From an uncultured Collinsella sp. (GTDB lineage: Bacteria; Actinomycetota; Coriobacteriia; Coriobacteriales; Coriobacteriaceae), in the NCBI GenBank assembly GCA_902489965.1, contig CABUCA010000020.1, forward strand, positions 1-28,427: a DNA stretch of 28,427 nucleotides. Reading direction: 5' to 3'. Every line of letters starts with the position of its first letter. Positions within the stretch are counted from its first letter, which is position 1. The notes beneath the pieces are model-generated. The model was not told where the DNA came from. It worked only from the letters and a program-made list of their open reading frames with translations, and did no database searches. Below, one piece after another: positions 6,927-14,360 of the stretch. Both the position numbers and the translations under genes were made by a program.

Positions 6927-7238
6927 GGCGACTTGTGCAAGGACCCCTTGCGATTCGATAGGTATAACTGCATAAAATGCCTGCTCAAGGCGCCTGTGCG
7001 AACAATGGTTGCGCAGGCGCCTTTTTTGCATAGGCAGGGCGCAAAAACAGGGTTTTTGACATGCTTTATGCATTCGAGTTGTGGAAAACTCCTGTTGAGA
7101 GGATGTGAGTTTTACGCAATTGACGTGCGCCTTTTGAGTAAAACCGCAGGTCGCGATTTGCTCGGGGTACTATGCAGCGCGATCGAATCACACGCAGCTC
7201 AAACGCAGCAAAAACGCACTACGGAGGTTTCCAGCTAC
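6927..7238. other. Gene-free stretch between metY and secreted protein gene
   Basis: It holds the terminator at 6987-7027 and then about 200 bp of leader or promoter DNA. A TTGACA at about 7056 and a TACTAT at about 7169 are promoter-like hexamers but are not correctly spaced with each other. No gene or further clear site is seen. Confidence 0.5.
6987..7027 (+). terminator. Strong intrinsic terminator after metY
   Basis: A GC-rich stem (arms GGCGCCTGTGCG and TGCGCAGGCGCC, nearly perfect) with a short loop is followed by TTTTTT (7022-7027). It ends the sulfhydrylase transcript. Confidence 0.9.
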
Positions 7239-8015
7239 ATGAGGATCGATTCACGAAAACCGAAAGCCGCCGCCCTTTCCGCCGCTCTGACCGTGGCACT
7301 TTTGGCGTGCGCCGGTGCAACTGATGCCCACGCGGCAACACTGTCCGACACGGTTGGATCCACGCCGTCCGAGACGACGCTGGTGCAGCCCGTCGACTAT
7401 CGCAGCGACGGCTTTGGCTCCATGCAGGAGTGGAATGCCTCGATGGAGGCCAAGCGCGATTCCCTTGAGATGCGTGCTCAGATCATCATGAACATGTACG
7501 GTGACTATGCCACCGATGACGAGCGCGCTGTACTGCAGAGTTGTATCGACGGTGCGGGCAGTCTTTTGACGATGGAGGAGGTCGACGCGAAGTCGACCGA
7601 GCTCGACGAGCTGCGCACTGCACTTGAGGATGCCAAGCGCGAAGCGCTCGAGGTTGCTGCCGCCGAGGCGGAGGCTGCCGAGGCCGCCCAGGCTTCGTAC
7701 TACAACGCCGGTTACACTCCGTCCTACGCGTCTGCCGCGTCCTACGCGAACGGATCGGGCCTGACGCGCTCTGCGGGTGTCAATAACTACAACGGTCGCC
7801 GCGAGACCTATTACAGCAGCAATGTGCTTTATCACTATCGCACGGGCGAATGGACTCAGGATTCTGAGGGCTTCTGGCGCGATTCCGACGGCTATTACGT
7901 TGTTGCTGCGGGCGATATGGCCCAGGGCTCGACCTTTACGGGCTCCAAGGGTGATTGCAAGGTCTATGACTCCGGCTGCGCTGCCGGAACCACTGACTAC
8001 TACACCGGTTGGTAA
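7239..8015 (+). CDS. Secreted protein, coiled coil plus 3D-like C-terminal domain
   Basis: A 258-residue exported protein. Residues 1-32 form a signal peptide: a basic start, a hydrophobic core and an AHA-A cleavage site; 'LLAC' at 21-24 could alternatively act as a lipobox. Residues about 60-150 are helical and rich in Glu and Ala (coiled-coil-like), followed by a Tyr/Ser/Ala-rich linker. The C-terminal 70 residues ('GFWRDSDGYYVVAAGDM', then 'KVYDSGCAAGTTDYYTGW') resemble the 3D or RlpA-like small beta-barrel domain found in cell-wall proteins, with the Asp residues of 'VYDSG' and 'TDYY' retained. A wall-associated or peptidoglycan-related role is inferred. ATG 7239 is supported by CGGAGG 11 bp upstream; longer in-frame starts would run through the previous terminator. 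Confidence 0.75.
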   Translation: MRIDSRKPKAAALSAALTVALLACAGATDAHAATLSDTVGSTPSETTLVQPVDYRSDGFGSMQEWNASMEAKRDSLEMRAQIIMNMYGDYATDDERAVLQSCIDGAGSLLTMEEVDAKSTELDELRTALEDAKREALEVAAAEAEAAEAAQASYYNAGYTPSYASAASYANGSGLTRSAGVNNYNGRRETYYSSNVLYHYRTGEWTQDSEGFWRDSDGYYVVAAGDMAQGSTFTGSKGDCKVYDSGCAAGTTDYYTGW

Positions 8016-8043
8016 TCTGCCATAAGCAAAATAGGCACATGAT

Positions 8044-8096
8044 GGGCGGACGTCTTTACTGAGCTTTTAGGCAACGTAAAGCCGCCCGTTCTTTAT
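8044..8096 (+). terminator. Probable terminator after the secreted protein gene
   Basis: GGGCGG..CTTTAC (8044-8059) pairs with GTAAAG..CCGCCC (8076-8087), with a 4-nt bulge and a 16-nt loop, followed by GTTCTTT. It is imperfect but in the right place. Confidence 0.6.
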
Positions 8097-8204
8097 GCGC
8101 GTTTGAGTTAACAGAGCCCTTACCGTGGCGGTACGCTGGGCGTATGGATGCGGGGCACACTGGTTCTTGAGAAATAAGGTCTTTCTCTTGGAGGAAGTGG
8201 TCTT

Positions 8205-8411
8205 GTGAATGCTCGAGATATCGCCGTTGCCGCCGTCGCGTTGATGCTTGGCTGCCTTGGTCCCACGGCCGCGCTCGTCGCGGGCATTCAGGGGACATGC
8301 GGGGCTGCTCCTATCGTGGTCGGCGCGCTGATCGCGGCCACGCTGCTGGGAAGTGCAGGTGTAGTCCTTTGTCGCGACGATGAGGACCAGGCGTCGGAGT
8401 CGCAGCTCTAA
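8205..8411 (+). CDS. Small two-helix membrane protein
   Basis: A 68-residue protein with a GTG start supported by GGAGGAA 8 bp upstream. Two hydrophobic segments (about 6-28 and 36-57) are separated by a short loop 'IQGTCG' containing one Cys. An acidic tail 'CRDDEDQASESQL' follows. No family was recognised. It is a stand-alone unit between two terminators (8044-8096 and 8450-8486). The good ribosome site and hairpin-like topology support a real gene; the function is unknown. Confidence 0.6.
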   Translation: MNARDIAVAAVALMLGCLGPTAALVAGIQGTCGAAPIVVGALIAATLLGSAGVVLCRDDEDQASESQL

Positions 8412-8449
8412 CCGTTGTGAAGCTGATTTTTGGCCAAAGATGAAAAAGG

Positions 8450-8486
8450 AAGCCGCCGCGAGGGGAGTGCCCCTTGCGGCGGCTTT
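8450..8486. terminator. Bidirectional hairpin terminator
   Basis: A long stem (AAGCCGCCGC with GCGGCGGCTT, extended by AGGGG/CCCCT) around a short loop, with a T run on the + side and an A-rich tract on the other. It lies between the convergent small membrane protein and ketopantoate reductase-like genes and can serve both. Confidence 0.85.
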
Positions 8487-8520
8487 GCCATTGGATCTGC
8501 TGGCTACAGTATGCCGAGCA

Positions 8521-9435
8521 CTACCAGCTGCTTTCTATTTCGCGAATCCTCTGGTAGAGCCAATCGTTTTGCGGCACTTGGATATCGTGTTTGGCGGCCA
8601 GGCGGCAAATGGTGCCCGCGAACTCCTCGACTTCGGTTTTTCGTTGTGCGATGCGGTCCTGCGCCATCGAGGGCATACCGGCGAGGTCGATTCCCTCGAT
8701 GAGGTGCACCATTTGCGTCAGGTCTGCCTCGGTCAGCTCAACGCCCTCGGCGTTGGCAACCGCAAGCGTCTCGCGCATGGCGGAGACAAAACAGCGGCGC
8801 TGCTCGGAGCCCGGCTCCGTGGCGCTTCCGTAGGTCCCGCCGTAGGCCATGCAGGTCTGGTTGATGCCGTCGTTGAGCATGAGTTTGGCCCACATGCGGT
8901 GCGCAATGTCGCTCTCGACGGTATGGGCGATGCCGCAGCGCGTATAGAGCTCGTCGATGGCGGTAACGGTTGCGGGCTTGGTGCCCGCTGCCGCGCCAAA
9001 GCGAATCTCGCCCGCATTGGTAAAGGTGAGCTCTCCGTTGAGGAACACGGCGTCCATGCCTTGGCAGATACCAAGAACGGTATGCTCCCAGCCAAAGCGC
9101 TCGGCAATCTTTTGCTCGCTCGTAATGCCGTTGCACAGCGAGGCGATGAGCGTGTTGGGTCCCACGACACGCTCCATAGTCTTGAGTGCTTGGTCGAGAC
9201 CGGTGGTCTTGACCGTCAGGATGACCAGATCGGCGGGCGCTGCCTCGCTGGCGCGGACGGACGTGAGATCGCAGGGCTTTCCGTTGACGGTGAGCACATC
9301 GCCCGCGTGACGCTCAAAACGGGCGTCATCCATAACGTATTCGACGGCGTCATTGCCGAGGGCCTTGGCAATCATGCTGCCGTAGAGCAGGCCGACGCCG
9401 CCCTTGCCGATAAAGGCGACCTTGTTGATCTGCAT
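8521..9435 (-). CDS. panE: Ketopantoate reductase-family protein (PanE/ApbA)
   Basis: A 304-residue NADPH-dependent 2-dehydropantoate 2-reductase-family protein; the classic member makes pantoate for pantothenate and coenzyme A synthesis. The N-terminal Rossmann fold has 'IGKGGVG' (GxGxxG, 10-15). The C-terminal helical domain carries the active-site lysine (Lys184) in 'MWAKLMLNDGINQ' and the Asn-rich follow-up typical of the family. The C-terminal 'GMPSMAQDR' stretch matches the family 'PSMLQD' motif. ATG 9435 is chosen since GAGGAG directly abuts the alternative ATG 9444. No other pantothenate genes are nearby, so another 2-keto acid substrate is possible. Confidence 0.82.
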   Translation of the reverse strand: MQINKVAFIGKGGVGLLYGSMIAKALGNDAVEYVMDDARFERHAGDVLTVNGKPCDLTSVRASEAAPADLVILTVKTTGLDQALKTMERVVGPNTLIASLCNGITSEQKIAERFGWEHTVLGICQGMDAVFLNGELTFTNAGEIRFGAAAGTKPATVTAIDELYTRCGIAHTVESDIAHRMWAKLMLNDGINQTCMAYGGTYGSATEPGSEQRRCFVSAMRETLAVANAEGVELTEADLTQMVHLIEGIDLAGMPSMAQDRIAQRKTEVEEFAGTICRLAAKHDIQVPQNDWLYQRIREIESSW

Positions 9436-9452
9436 GTGAATCATCTCCTCAT

Positions 9453-9480
9453 ATAAAAGGCGCCCGCGTAAGGGGCGCCT
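9453..9480 (-). terminator. Terminator between the small protein gene and panE
   Basis: Stem GGGCGCCT/AGGCGCCC (9458-9465, 9473-9480) with a 7-nt loop. On the minus strand it is followed by TTTTATAT, just before the panE-like ribosome site, so it ends the upstream minus-strand unit. Confidence 0.75.
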
Positions 9481-9556
9481 GATGGATTGTATGCTGCCGG
9501 GGTGATTGATGGGTGCGCGGGGCGGCTGTTATAAAAAAGAAACGTTTGCCTGGACG

Positions 9557-9751
9557 TTACACTGCGGGGCAGACCGCAAAGACGCGGGCGGGGTATCCGA
9601 CGCCATCGCGGACCTTGGGGAAGGTGCAGAAGATGACGGCGCTCGTGGCTGGAAGCTCGTTTAGATGGTCCATGACTTCGATCTGATAGCGGTCGACCGA
9701 GAGGATGTATTGCTCGCCGGGGTAGGGGTAGGCGTCCTCGCGTGTGGTCAC
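9557..9751 (-). CDS. Small protein of unknown function
   Basis: A 64-residue protein, GTG start with AAAGGAG 6 bp upstream, followed on its strand by a terminator (9480-9453). The sequence is compact and non-repetitive, with 'YPGEQYILSVDRYQIEVMDHL' near the N-terminus and 'AVIFCTFPKVRDGVGYP' near the C-terminus. It has neither a signal peptide nor a membrane segment. I do not recognise the family. The defined ribosome site and terminator argue for a real gene; it is transcribed divergently from the aldo/keto reductase gene. Confidence 0.6.
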   Translation of the reverse strand: MTTREDAYPYPGEQYILSVDRYQIEVMDHLNELPATSAVIFCTFPKVRDGVGYPARVFAVCPAV

Positions 9752-9914
9752 GCTCGTCTCCTTTCATCGGGCTTTTTGCTGATGTTAAAGCGGTGCCGTG
9801 ACGGCTCGATTTCTGCTGCGTTACGATACGTTCTCGATTGCGATTCCACGATGTTTCGGCTGCGTGACCATTGTGTTTCGCCTTGCCGGGGCGCTGATGG
9901 CGAAGGGAGGGGCC

Positions 9915-11105
9915 GTGCAATATCGCGTTGACCCCAAAAGCGGCAACCGTATCTCGGCGTTGGGGCTGGGCTGCATGAGGTTTCCCGGTGCGCCGGGACG
10001 CCCGGATGCGAAGACTGCCGACGCCATCATCTCCCGTGCGGTGGAGCAGGGGATTAACTACCTGGACACGGCCTATCTCTATCCCGGTAACGAGGCGTGC
10101 GTGGGTGCGTCGCTTGAGCGCCTGGGCTTGCGCGACCAGGTTTTGCTCGCAACCAAGCTGCCGCATGCTTCGTGCAAATGCGCGGAGGATTTCGATCGGT
10201 TCTTCGACGAGCAGCTGCGTCGCCTGCGGACCGACCGTATCGACTATTACCTCATGCACAACATTACCTCGCCCGCCCAGTGGGAACGTGTGGTGGCGTT
10301 GGGCATCGAGGACTGGATCGCGCATCAAAAGGCGGCGGGGCGCATTCGCCAGATTGGTTTTTCGTACCACGGCAGCGCGGCTGACTTCCTTACGATGCTT
10401 GACGCATATGACTGGGATTTTTGCCAGATCCAGTACAACTATGCCGGCGAGCATTACCAAGCGGGAACGGCGGGACTCATGGCCGCCGCCGAGCGAGGCC
10501 TCGCGGTGTTTGTGATGGAGCCGCTGCTGGGCGGGCGTTTAGCGGGCAAGCTGCCGCCACGGGCCCGCGCTGTGCTCGATAGTGCCCGTGACCCGCATTT
10601 GCGCACTCCTGCCGCCTGGGGTCTTTCGTGGGTGTGGAATCATCCTCAGGTGACGATGCTGCTTTCGGGTATGACCGATACCGCGCAGGTGGATGAGAAC
10701 GTGGTGTTGGCCGATCGGGCCCTGCCGGATTCGATGACAGCTACTCAGCTCGACACGATCGCGCACGTGCTGGATGAGTTTGAAAAATCGAATCGCGTGC
10801 CCTGCACGGGATGCGGCTATTGCATGCCGTGCCCTAAAGGCATCAATATCCCTGGATGTTTTGCCGCCTACAACGCGAGTTATGCGCACAGCTGGTTTAC
10901 GGGTCTATCGCAGTACTTTACGGCGAGCGCGGTGCGTACAAGCGAGGCCAAGCTGGTGAGCAATTGCGTCAAGTGCGGCAAATGCGCGCGCCACTGCCCA
11001 CAGCATATCGATATCCCCGAGCGTCTCGATGACGTGCGCCGACGTTTCCAGCCTGGCCCCGTGACGGCAGTGCTTAAGGCCTTCGGCAAAACGCGCTCCT
11101 CATGA
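9915..11105 (+). CDS. Aldo/keto reductase with C-terminal ferredoxin-type domain
   Basis: A 396-residue fusion of an aldo/keto reductase barrel (1-290) and a two-cluster ferredoxin-like region (297-372). The barrel keeps the catalytic set Asp51, Tyr56, Lys81 ('LATKLP') and His115 ('YYLMHN'). The tail has two Cys groups, 'CTGCGYCMPCPKGI' (297, 300, 303, 306) and 'CVKCGKCARHCPQ' (351, 354, 357, 361), expected to bind 4Fe-4S clusters. Such proteins are common in strict anaerobes and may exchange electrons with ferredoxin. GTG 9915 is chosen because it follows AAGGGAGGGG and yields 'MQYRVDPKSGNRISALGLG', the family N-terminus. ATG 9897 is in frame, but the ribosome site lies between the two. The substrate is unknown. 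Confidence 0.88.
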   Translation: MQYRVDPKSGNRISALGLGCMRFPGAPGRPDAKTADAIISRAVEQGINYLDTAYLYPGNEACVGASLERLGLRDQVLLATKLPHASCKCAEDFDRFFDEQLRRLRTDRIDYYLMHNITSPAQWERVVALGIEDWIAHQKAAGRIRQIGFSYHGSAADFLTMLDAYDWDFCQIQYNYAGEHYQAGTAGLMAAAERGLAVFVMEPLLGGRLAGKLPPRARAVLDSARDPHLRTPAAWGLSWVWNHPQVTMLLSGMTDTAQVDENVVLADRALPDSMTATQLDTIAHVLDEFEKSNRVPCTGCGYCMPCPKGINIPGCFAAYNASYAHSWFTGLSQYFTASAVRTSEAKLVSNCVKCGKCARHCPQHIDIPERLDDVRRRFQPGPVTAVLKAFGKTRSS

Positions 11106-11186
11106 CCCTTTTATAACTTGCGGTGGAATAGTTCCTGTTTGGGGCAGAATAAGGCATCAACAGGAACTATTTCACCGCAACTGATG
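11106..11186 (+). repeat. 81-bp hairpin element, copy 1
   Basis: The first 25 bp (starting CCCTTTTATAACTTGCGGTG) and last 19 bp (TATTTCACCGCAACTGATG) are identical to copy 2 at 12272-12352. Arms 11118-11139 and 11159-11180 form a 22-bp stem (21 Watson-Crick pairs and one G-U in RNA) around a 19-nt loop. It starts right after the aldo/keto reductase stop and ends at the ribosome site of the next gene. Confidence 0.85.
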
Positions 11187-11196
11187 GGAGGCTATC

Positions 11197-12216
11197 GTGG
11201 GTGACCGAGGTTTACGTAATGATTCGCGTGAGGTTCGTTGGGGCGTTTTGGGCGCTGGGCGCATTTCGCATCGATTTGCATCGTCGCTCAAGGAGGTGGA
11301 CGGGGCACGGCTTGTGGCTGCCGCCGGTCGCACTCCTTCGCATGTTGAGGAGTTTTGCAGGGCGTTTTCGATTGATGCCGTGCACAGTTATGCCACAGCT
11401 GACGATAACGGCGATGCGGCTTATGATGCGTTGATTGCCGACCCCGATGTCGACGTAATCTACTTGGCTCTTCCGCATGGCATGCATGCGCATTGGGTCT
11501 GTCGGGCACTACGCGCGGGAAAGGCCGTGCTGTGCGAAAAGCCGGCCGTTTTGAATGAAGAAGAGGCCCATGCGATCGCCTCCGTTTCCCGTGAGCGCGG
11601 CGTGCTGTTTATGGAGGCGATGAAGAATCGGTTTTGCCCGATGCGCACTCGCGTGAAGGACTTGCTTGCGTCGGGTGAGCTCGGCCGTATCGTTTCGATC
11701 GAAAGCGTGCAAAAACTTGATTATGGTGAGCCCCCTTCGAGTTATCTGCTCGACCCGTTGCAGGGTGGCTGTCTATATGACATGGGCTGCTATGCGGTCG
11801 GGTGGTTTGATGATCTGCTTGCGGGTGCGTGCGATGTTTCGTCTCGTGAAGTTTGCTGGCGTGACGTATCGGACGGCCGCGTTGATTGGGTCGACGAGAT
11901 TCGTATGAGCGTCGGCGGCATACCCATTCATATGGCGTGCGACGGCAAAGCTGCATATGAAAGCCGCTTAACGATTGCCTGTGAGCGGGGCTCGTTGGAA
12001 ATCGAGCGCCTCCATCGTCCCGAGCTCGCCTATGTGAAGTACTCCGACGGACGAATGCTCGAAATAAATGCCCCGTTTGAGGTCGATGATTTCTACGGCG
12101 AAATCCAGCATGCGACGCAGCTCATTCAGGCGGGGAAACTCGAAAGCCCCATCATGTCCCTAGCCGCCACACAGCGCTGTGCGCACATCATCGATGCGAT
12201 TCGTTTGAAACTTTAG
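11197..12216 (+). CDS. Gfo/Idh/MocA-family oxidoreductase
   Basis: A 339-residue NAD(P)-dependent dehydrogenase unrelated in detail to the one at 2648-3754. The Rossmann motif is 'VLGAGRIS' (17-24), and 'CEKPAVLN' (113-120) carries the catalytic Lys115. The C-terminal domain has 'GGCLYDMGCYAVGWFDDLL', matching the 'GGGALxDxGxY' stretch of the family. It resembles trans-dihydrobenzenediol or glucose-fructose-oxidoreductase-like members, but the substrate cannot be set. The GTG start follows GGGAGG by 5 bp. The gene is bracketed by two copies of the 81-bp hairpin element, the first ending 10 bp before its start. Confidence 0.87.
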   Translation: MGDRGLRNDSREVRWGVLGAGRISHRFASSLKEVDGARLVAAAGRTPSHVEEFCRAFSIDAVHSYATADDNGDAAYDALIADPDVDVIYLALPHGMHAHWVCRALRAGKAVLCEKPAVLNEEEAHAIASVSRERGVLFMEAMKNRFCPMRTRVKDLLASGELGRIVSIESVQKLDYGEPPSSYLLDPLQGGCLYDMGCYAVGWFDDLLAGACDVSSREVCWRDVSDGRVDWVDEIRMSVGGIPIHMACDGKAAYESRLTIACERGSLEIERLHRPELAYVKYSDGRMLEINAPFEVDDFYGEIQHATQLIQAGKLESPIMSLAATQRCAHIIDAIRLKL

Positions 12217-12271
12217 GGCGTGGGGCATGGCACCAGCGCTTGGAATGCCTGGAGGCCTTTGTCCCTGATGC

Positions 12272-12352
12272 CCCTTTTATAACTTGCGGTGGAATACGGT
12301 CTGTTTGCGCCAAAATAGGGCACCAATAGACCGTATTTCACCGCAACTGATG
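12272..12352 (+). repeat. 81-bp hairpin element, copy 2
   Basis: Same length and ends as copy 1 (11106-11186). Arms 12284-12305 and 12325-12346 form a 22-bp stem with a 19-nt loop. The inner stem differs from copy 1 at several positions, with compensating changes in the other arm (CGGTCT with AGACCG here, GTTCCT with AGGAAC in copy 1). It lies just before the endonuclease IV ribosome site. Confidence 0.85.
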
Positions 12353-12367
12353 AGGGGGGAGCTGGAG

Positions 12368-13234
12368 ATGCTGACAATCGGATGTCATCTTTCGACGACG
12401 AAGGGCTATCGGGCAATGGGGGAGACGGCGTTGTCCATTGGCGCCAATACCTTTGCGTTCTTTACGCGCAACCCGCGCGGTGGCAAGGCAAAAGACCTTG
12501 ACATGGATGACGTGGCGGCTCTGCGCGAGCTTATGTCGCAAAACGACTTTGGACCGCTGGTGGCGCATGCCCCGTATACCTACAACCCCTGTTCTGCCAA
12601 AGAGCGGGCGCGCGAGTTCGCCTTGGAGGCTATGGCAGAGGACCTGCGGCGCATGGAGGCGCTGCCCGGCAACTACTACAACTTCCATCCCGGTGCGCAT
12701 GTGGGGCAGGGCTCCGACGCCGGCATTCAGATGATTGTCGATGCCCTGTGTCAGGTGATGTTTGAGGGCCAGCAGACGACGGTGCTGCTCGAGACCATGT
12801 CGGGCAAGGGCACCGAGGTGGGCCGCAGCTTTGAGGAACTGGCGCTCATCATTGAGGGTGTTGCCGGCAAACGCCCCGAGCTGTCGGCCAAGCTGGGCGT
12901 TTGCCTAGACACCTGCCATGTGAGCGATGCCGGCTACGACATCATCCATGATCTGGACGGCGTACTCGACGAGTTCGACCGCGTGGTGGGTATCGATCGC
13001 TTGCATGCCGTACACATCAACGATTCGAAGAACCCTTGTGGCGCCCATAAAGATCGTCACGAGTGCATCGGCAAGGGATACCTTGGCAGCGAGGAATTTG
13101 GTGGCGGTATGCAGGTTATGCAGAATATTGTATCGAATGGCCACTTGCGTTCGCTGCCGTTTATTTTGGAGACTCCGAACGAACTTGCAGGTTATGCAGC
13201 TGAAATTAGACTATTAAGGTCATTGCAGCAGTAA
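12368..13234 (+). CDS. nfo: Endonuclease IV (AP endonuclease)
   Basis: A 288-residue endonuclease IV, a TIM-barrel enzyme with three zinc ions that cuts the DNA backbone 5' of abasic sites in base-excision repair. Metal-binding signatures are in order: 'FHPGAHVG' (His), 'LLETMSGKGTEVG' (Glu), 'CLDTCHVSDAGYD' (Asp, His), 'HINDSKNPCGAHKDRHE' (Asp, His, His), and a Glu near the end ('ILETPNE'). Length is normal for the family. ATG 12368 follows GGGGGAG and GGAG; upstream in-frame ATGs lie inside the 81-bp hairpin element. The element forms much of the mRNA leader if transcription starts upstream. Confidence 0.93.
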   Translation: MLTIGCHLSTTKGYRAMGETALSIGANTFAFFTRNPRGGKAKDLDMDDVAALRELMSQNDFGPLVAHAPYTYNPCSAKERAREFALEAMAEDLRRMEALPGNYYNFHPGAHVGQGSDAGIQMIVDALCQVMFEGQQTTVLLETMSGKGTEVGRSFEELALIIEGVAGKRPELSAKLGVCLDTCHVSDAGYDIIHDLDGVLDEFDRVVGIDRLHAVHINDSKNPCGAHKDRHECIGKGYLGSEEFGGGMQVMQNIVSNGHLRSLPFILETPNELAGYAAEIRLLRSLQQ

Positions 13235-13295
13235 TGACTGTCACAAAGTAGAGTATTCCATTCACGTTATGGGTTTGTTTCAATCAGTTTTCTCA

Positions 13296-13324
13296 TTGCA
13301 GATTCGTAATTCCGGGTGCATAAT
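13296..13324 (+). promoter_or_regulatory. Promoter of the amino-acid ABC transporter operon
   Basis: TTGCAG (13296-13301) and CATAAT (13319-13324) are separated by 17 bp, giving a start near 13331. The leader contains an inverted repeat GACCTC-N10-GAGGTC (13342-13347, 13358-13363) before the ribosome site, which could be an operator or a small hairpin. Confidence 0.65.
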
Positions 13325-13381
13325 AGCCAACAGTTTTTGCAGACCTCTGAATCAAACGAGGTCACCGGAAGGAGACTGATT

Positions 13382-14242
13382 ATGAAGCTGAAGAAGCTTG
13401 GCGCATTTGCCGCCACGGGTGCTATGGCACTCGCCCTTGCTCTGACGGGCTGCGGTTCGTCCAACGCCACCTCTGGTTCTAATGCCGGTTCCAGCAGCTC
13501 TGACGACGCTAAAGTCGAGAAGGTCGACGGCTCCAAGGAGTACGCGCTCGTCAAGGACGGTACGCTGACCGTCGGCACCTCTGCAGAGTACGCTCCGTTT
13601 GAGTACAAGGATGACAACGGCGATTATCAGGGCTTTGACCTTGAACTCATCAAGGCTATCGGCGACAAGCTGGGCCTGGATGTCGAGTATGTCAACAATG
13701 ACTTCGACACGCTGGTTCCGGGCGTCGCTTCGGGCGCCAAGTATGACGTCTCCATCGCGGCTATCACCGACACGCCCGAGCGTGAGAAGGAAGTTACTTT
13801 CTCCGATTCCTACTACATGGACGATCAGGCTATCGTGACCAAGGTCGATAACACCGACATCACGGCCGACAACTACAGCGAGAAGCTCAACAACGCCGAC
13901 GCTACCATCATCGTCCAGTCTGGCTCGACCGCCGAGTCCTTTGCCCAGGAGAACTTCCCCAAGGCCAAGATTGTCCCCTACAAGGACGCCACCGAGTGCT
14001 TCAGCGCCCTGCAGTCCGATAAGGGCGACGCCGTAGTCACCAACCGCTCCGTTGCGAGCCAGCTGACCGCCGAGCAGTTCAACACCTGCCAGACCATCAA
14101 GCAGATCAGCACCGGCGAGGAGTACGCCATCGCCATCAACCAGGGCAACACCAAGCTCAAGGACGACATCAACCAGGCCATCAAGGACCTGACCGACGAC
14201 GGTACCGTTGACGCCCTCATGGCTAAGTACAATATCAAGTAA
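13382..14242 (+). CDS. Amino-acid ABC transporter substrate-binding lipoprotein
   Basis: A 286-residue family-3 solute-binding protein that captures a polar amino acid outside the membrane. The signal peptide ends in the lipobox 'LTGC', with Cys24 the lipid-anchored residue, followed by a Ser/Asn-rich linker. The binding domain starts 'GTLTVGTSAEYAPFEYKD' (ligand-contacting Tyr/Phe), continues with 'GFDLELIKAIGDKLGL', and has 'AAITDTPEREKEVTFSDSYY', all typical of the HisJ/GlnH group. ATG 13382 is supported by GGAAGGAG with 7-bp spacing. A hairpin terminator (14265-14292) separates it from the permease gene, likely allowing more binding protein than membrane parts. The exact amino acid is not predictable. 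Confidence 0.92.
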   Translation: MKLKKLGAFAATGAMALALALTGCGSSNATSGSNAGSSSSDDAKVEKVDGSKEYALVKDGTLTVGTSAEYAPFEYKDDNGDYQGFDLELIKAIGDKLGLDVEYVNNDFDTLVPGVASGAKYDVSIAAITDTPEREKEVTFSDSYYMDDQAIVTKVDNTDITADNYSEKLNNADATIIVQSGSTAESFAQENFPKAKIVPYKDATECFSALQSDKGDAVVTNRSVASQLTAEQFNTCQTIKQISTGEEYAIAINQGNTKLKDDINQAIKDLTDDGTVDALMAKYNIK

Positions 14243-14264
14243 AATAACTACTCGATTGCGCGCG

Positions 14265-14295
14265 GGCCCTTTCCGTTTTGGCGGAAAGGGCCTTT
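14265..14295 (+). terminator. Intra-operon terminator
   Basis: An 11-bp perfect stem GGCCCTTTCCG/CGGAAAGGGCC (14265-14275, 14282-14292) with a 6-nt loop, followed by TTT, lies between the binding-protein and permease genes. Its short T run suggests partial termination that sets the expression ratio. Confidence 0.75.
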
Positions 14296-14360
14296 GCGCT
14301 TCTCTTGACGGAGAGCGTTTCCGTCTCGTTTTGCCGGCAACTTCTACGATAGGAGCCACC

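Noticed and set aside
9798..9914. A longer N-terminus of the aldo/keto reductase starting at 9798 or 9897.
   Set aside because: The strong ribosome site AAGGGAGGGG lies at 9903-9912, inside that extension, and the family N-terminus starts at GTG 9915.
11118..11180. The 81-bp hairpins as ordinary Rho-independent terminators.
   Set aside because: No T run follows the stem in either copy, and the loop is 19 nt; a terminator role is not excluded but is not supported.
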